The notes under the pieces: model-generated
Seen by the model: only the letters and a program-made list of their open reading frames with translations
Told to the model about the DNA's origin: nothing
Database searches by the model: none
Part shown: one piece after another, positions 61,449 to 64,000 of the stretch
Layout of the letters: each line of letters begins with the position of its first letter
How positions within the stretch are numbered: the first letter of the stretch is position 1
Assembly: GCF_913060805.1 (NCBI RefSeq)
Contig: NZ_CAJXTC010000011.1
Location: 1 to 64,000 of the forward strand
Source of the DNA: an uncultured Draconibacterium sp.
GTDB lineage: Bacteria; Bacteroidota; Bacteroidia; Bacteroidales; Prolixibacteraceae
DNA: 64,000 nt
Direction of reading: 5' to 3'
Position numbers and translations under genes: made by a program

Positions 61449-64000
61449 CTATTTTGTTCTGGTCCAATTATTTATGTCGTATATGTTCTCCTTGATCTTG
61501 TAACCTCGAAGTATAGGATAGTTCGTATTCTCGAACATTTTTATTTTCCATGAAACCTTTAGTGCATCAAAAGTTCTGTTATTCAGCGAATCGATCATCA
61601 ATGGCGTATTTCCGTTAAATGAAATATTCTGAACATCGAGTGTGCTCATCAGCGTCGAATCTATTGAAATTTCTCCGTTTGAAGAAAAATCTTTCACCAA
61701 TAATAACGAAGAAAAGTTAAGCATGTCGGCAAAAGGAACTTTATCGTAGTTTATGTTTTGATAGGGTTGGTCAATCATTACCGTTGCAGTGTCTTTCACA
61801 TGTCGCAACCCGTGGTCGCTGGCAATTACAATACGTGTATTATCGTAAACATCTAATGATTTCAGAACATTTATCCACTGCGAAACAATATCCAGTCCCC
61901 ATTTATTATTGGTGTAAGGATCTACATTTGGCACAAACGAACCATCCTCGTCGATAATATCCCACGGAAAATGTGTGGCTTTATACGACATAAACGTGTA
62001 GGTCTTTTGGCTGGCTTTATTTTCGGTAATATAGGGCAGTGCGCGCAATGAATTATAATGGCGGGTAATGTCGTTGTGCTCATTAACGCCTGGTTGATGC
62101 ATATGCCAGGAACCATTGTCGTAAATTACGGTTTTAAACAGTAAAGGAGAGCTGAAAAACAAAGCGTTATATCGCAGTATTTCAACACCAATATTTCGTG
62201 TCTGACCTATGTTTAGTACCTTTTTTAACGGGTTCCAATTATCGCTCCATATCGGGATGTAACGATCGTAAGTCCTTTTGTCGATTTTGCAGTAAGGCAA
62301 ATCGCTGCAAGTGTAAAAATATCCGCTTCCTTGTGCTTTGTCGCGTAAAGTTTCCGCAGCCTTAGTCATTTTTTCACCCAGTGTGTGGTCCTTATCCTTA
62401 TCCAAAAGTAAGGGCTCAAATTCATATCCTCCAATCAGTCCGGGCATCGATCCTCCGGTGTAATTTGTTGATGCAACCGTGTTGGGATAATAGGTAAAAC
62501 CAGCGAAATTTTCTTTGTTTGCCCGGTTTTCATCCAGATAACGCTGAAAGAACCATCCTTCAATCATATCCAGCATGATAACAACAACATTTTCCTGATC
62601 TTTCGAAAGAGTAATGTTATGATCTGAAACATCAATACTTTTTGCCTGGCTTACGATTCTGTCTCCTTCATTAACACGACTTAAATCTGCCGCGTTTAGC
62701 GCGAATATTGCCTGCCCAATGACGATTACGTTCAAAAGCACCAGAAAAATATTTACGCTTTTGAGCTTATTTCTCCGATAGAAGAAACGGACTAAAAAAT
62801 AAAGTCCAACAATGGCAAATGCCTCGGTTATATATTCTAAGTACGGTGTATCTAATTCGCTGCTTCTGGAGTAATTCAGTCCTTGAAGCGTTCCGACATT
62901 TAAAGGGATAATAGCACTGTGGATAACGCTTATTAACACCAATAATACAGAAATAACAGAGAACCATACACGAAGGCGTTTGGGCGAAATCCAATAGATA
63001 AACAGTAAGGCCAAAATAATCTGGACCATTAAAACCAATCCGCTGTTAATTATTGAATCTGTTCCAAATCGGAAAGCTTCAGGGTAAGATGAAAAGGTAA
63101 CCAGCGGATTCCAGACAAGGATAAATCCGGATAAGAAAACAATACTGAGCACAAAGGAAATAAATCCCGGCTTGTGGTTAATTTTTGATTTCCAATTCAG
63201 CGTAAACGGCACGATTATAAATACGAATAATAAGCCAAACAGAGCAACATCCTGCATTTTTGAACCGCTTTTGTTTTTCGCGATGTTCAGGAATTCAAGG
63301 ATGTGGGTATTTTCTAACGAAAGAAAATGATAAACCTGAACGATTAGGCAGATCAATAATACCAGGTGGAAAAAGTGTTTAAACTTTATGCTTGAAAGTA
63401 GCTTCGTTTTAACCAGGCAAGCGATCTGAAGGATAATCGAAAGAACCAGGGACATTATTGCAAGGTCTTCATTTACACCTTCGTAATTGTACAGTGATGC
63501 CAGGTATAAATAAACCGACACAAACAATAGCGATATTATAACTGCGGGAGAAGTTTTTTCTATTCCTTTTTTTATAACCGAATTATACAAATTCAGTACA
63601 CCAATAAGTAGTGAAATTACCAGTGCCGCAATTATACGTTCTGCTATTTTAACGAGAATAGTTATCTCTTTTCCAATTATTGTTACATCGAATAGTTGTA
63701 TTACCACGAACGACAGCACCGCTATTGAAAGGTAGCTTTGCCAGTGTTTAGATAACTCCTTTTCCAGTTTTTTGCGAAATACAGAATACCATCCGTCCTG
63801 AATACCATTTTCATTCGTTTCAACCGGCTCAGGTATATTTGGATTAAACACTTCCCTGTTGGTTATGAATAGGCGTAAAAATGCAAACACATTGTTCATG
63901 GTCCAGTACAGTACCAAGCCGGAAGGAAGATTGAACAGCAGTACTAAAAATATACCGGCTACCACAATCATTTGTTTCCGCTCCGATTTGTTGCCATTGC
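61449..64000 (-). CDS. Second YidC-alkaline-phosphatase fusion, 5' end beyond the window
   Basis: At least 850 residues; the reading frame is open to base 64000 and the N-terminal YidC helices lie outside. The visible YidC end (ERKQMIVVAGIFLVLLFNLP, SGLVLYWTMNNVFAFLRLFI) is nearly identical to the neighbour, at DNA level too. The catalytic domain has diverged: NVVVIMLDMIEGWFFQRYL, STNYTGGSMPGLIGG, FMSYKATHFPW and VIASDHGLRHVKD keep the metal and nucleophile pattern. The pair arose by tandem duplication and may act on different substrates. Confidence 0.85.
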   Translation of the reverse strand, partial: NGNKSERKQMIVVAGIFLVLLFNLPSGLVLYWTMNNVFAFLRLFITNREVFNPNIPEPVETNENGIQDGWYSVFRKKLEKELSKHWQSYLSIAVLSFVVIQLFDVTIIGKEITILVKIAERIIAALVISLLIGVLNLYNSVIKKGIEKTSPAVIISLLFVSVYLYLASLYNYEGVNEDLAIMSLVLSIILQIACLVKTKLLSSIKFKHFFHLVLLICLIVQVYHFLSLENTHILEFLNIAKNKSGSKMQDVALFGLLFVFIIVPFTLNWKSKINHKPGFISFVLSIVFLSGFILVWNPLVTFSSYPEAFRFGTDSIINSGLVLMVQIILALLFIYWISPKRLRVWFSVISVLLVLISVIHSAIIPLNVGTLQGLNYSRSSELDTPYLEYITEAFAIVGLYFLVRFFYRRNKLKSVNIFLVLLNVIVIGQAIFALNAADLSRVNEGDRIVSQAKSIDVSDHNITLSKDQENVVVIMLDMIEGWFFQRYLDENRANKENFAGFTYYPNTVASTNYTGGSMPGLIGGYEFEPLLLDKDKDHTLGEKMTKAAETLRDKAQGSGYFYTCSDLPYCKIDKRTYDRYIPIWSDNWNPLKKVLNIGQTRNIGVEILRYNALFFSSPLLFKTVIYDNGSWHMHQPGVNEHNDITRHYNSLRALPYITENKASQKTYTFMSYKATHFPWDIIDEDGSFVPNVDPYTNNKWGLDIVSQWINVLKSLDVYDNTRIVIASDHGLRHVKDTATVMIDQPYQNINYDKVPFADMLNFSSLLLVKDFSSNGEISIDSTLMSTLDVQNISFNGNTPLMIDSLNNRTFDALKVSWKIKMFENTNYPILRGYKIKENIYDINNWTRTK

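Overview
The window looks like chromosomal DNA of a marine-type Bacteroidota, probably an anaerobic or facultative member of the Marinilabiliales/Prolixibacteraceae group. The phylum is supported by the TAnnTTTG -7 promoter element before many genes, by type IX secretion protein PorQ, by the parA-parB-DUF5683-mltD gene order, and by many lipoproteins with a short SxxC/SC lipobox. The order is an inference. There are no rRNA genes, no CRISPR array and no recognisable transposase. One tRNA (His) is present.

Layout. 1-4.8 kb: 5' part of oxyR with an OxyR-type box in front of it, a SpoU RNA methylase, then secreted or lipoprotein genes (SIMPL domain, GH43-like propeller, PepSY). 4.8-14.3 kb, minus strand: mltD, DUF5683, parB, parA, a heptose-7-phosphate kinase-like gene, priA, ispH, cmk. 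14.3-20.7 kb: two copies of a roughly 0.4 kb non-coding repeat flanking porQ, an aldo/keto reductase, a YkgJ protein, an EamA transporter and a TIM-barrel lipoprotein. 20.7-25 kb: an ECF sigma factor followed by a membrane protein placed like an anti-sigma factor and four envelope proteins (DUF4097/DUF2807-like and beta-barrel), all minus strand.

25-41 kb is a sulfur and anaerobic respiration island: tRNA-His, mobA, an Fnr-type regulator, then behind a TGAT-N4-ATCA box an operon of sulfide:quinone reductase-like protein, DUF1641, a single-cysteine DsrC/TusE protein and a DsrE-like protein. A convergent pair follows: a Rieske protein and a 901-residue fusion of cytochrome b to a 12-haem cytochrome c. 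Next is a PsrABC-type molybdenum reductase operon carrying two half-size YeeE/YedE transporters and two membrane-anchored rhodanese-fold proteins. Both of these lack the catalytic cysteine, and in both the only cysteine is the last residue of a shared tail. A sigma-54 response regulator without an HTH domain follows.

41-53 kb is housekeeping: pssA, cdsA, DUF2007, LUD protein, ftsH, rsfS, birA, pyrE, a NUDIX gene, coaD and an SLC12-like transporter. 53.4-64 kb is a minus-strand surface-polysaccharide operon: AlgJ-like and AlgI (MBOAT) acetylation proteins, a lipoprotein with a GH16-like ExDxE motif, and two tandem giant proteins that join a YidC/Oxa1-like domain to an alkaline-phosphatase-superfamily (phosphoglycerol/phosphoethanolamine transferase-like) domain. 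The second of these runs off the window. The sulfur-relay tail proteins and the YidC-phosphatase fusions are the best candidates for undescribed systems.
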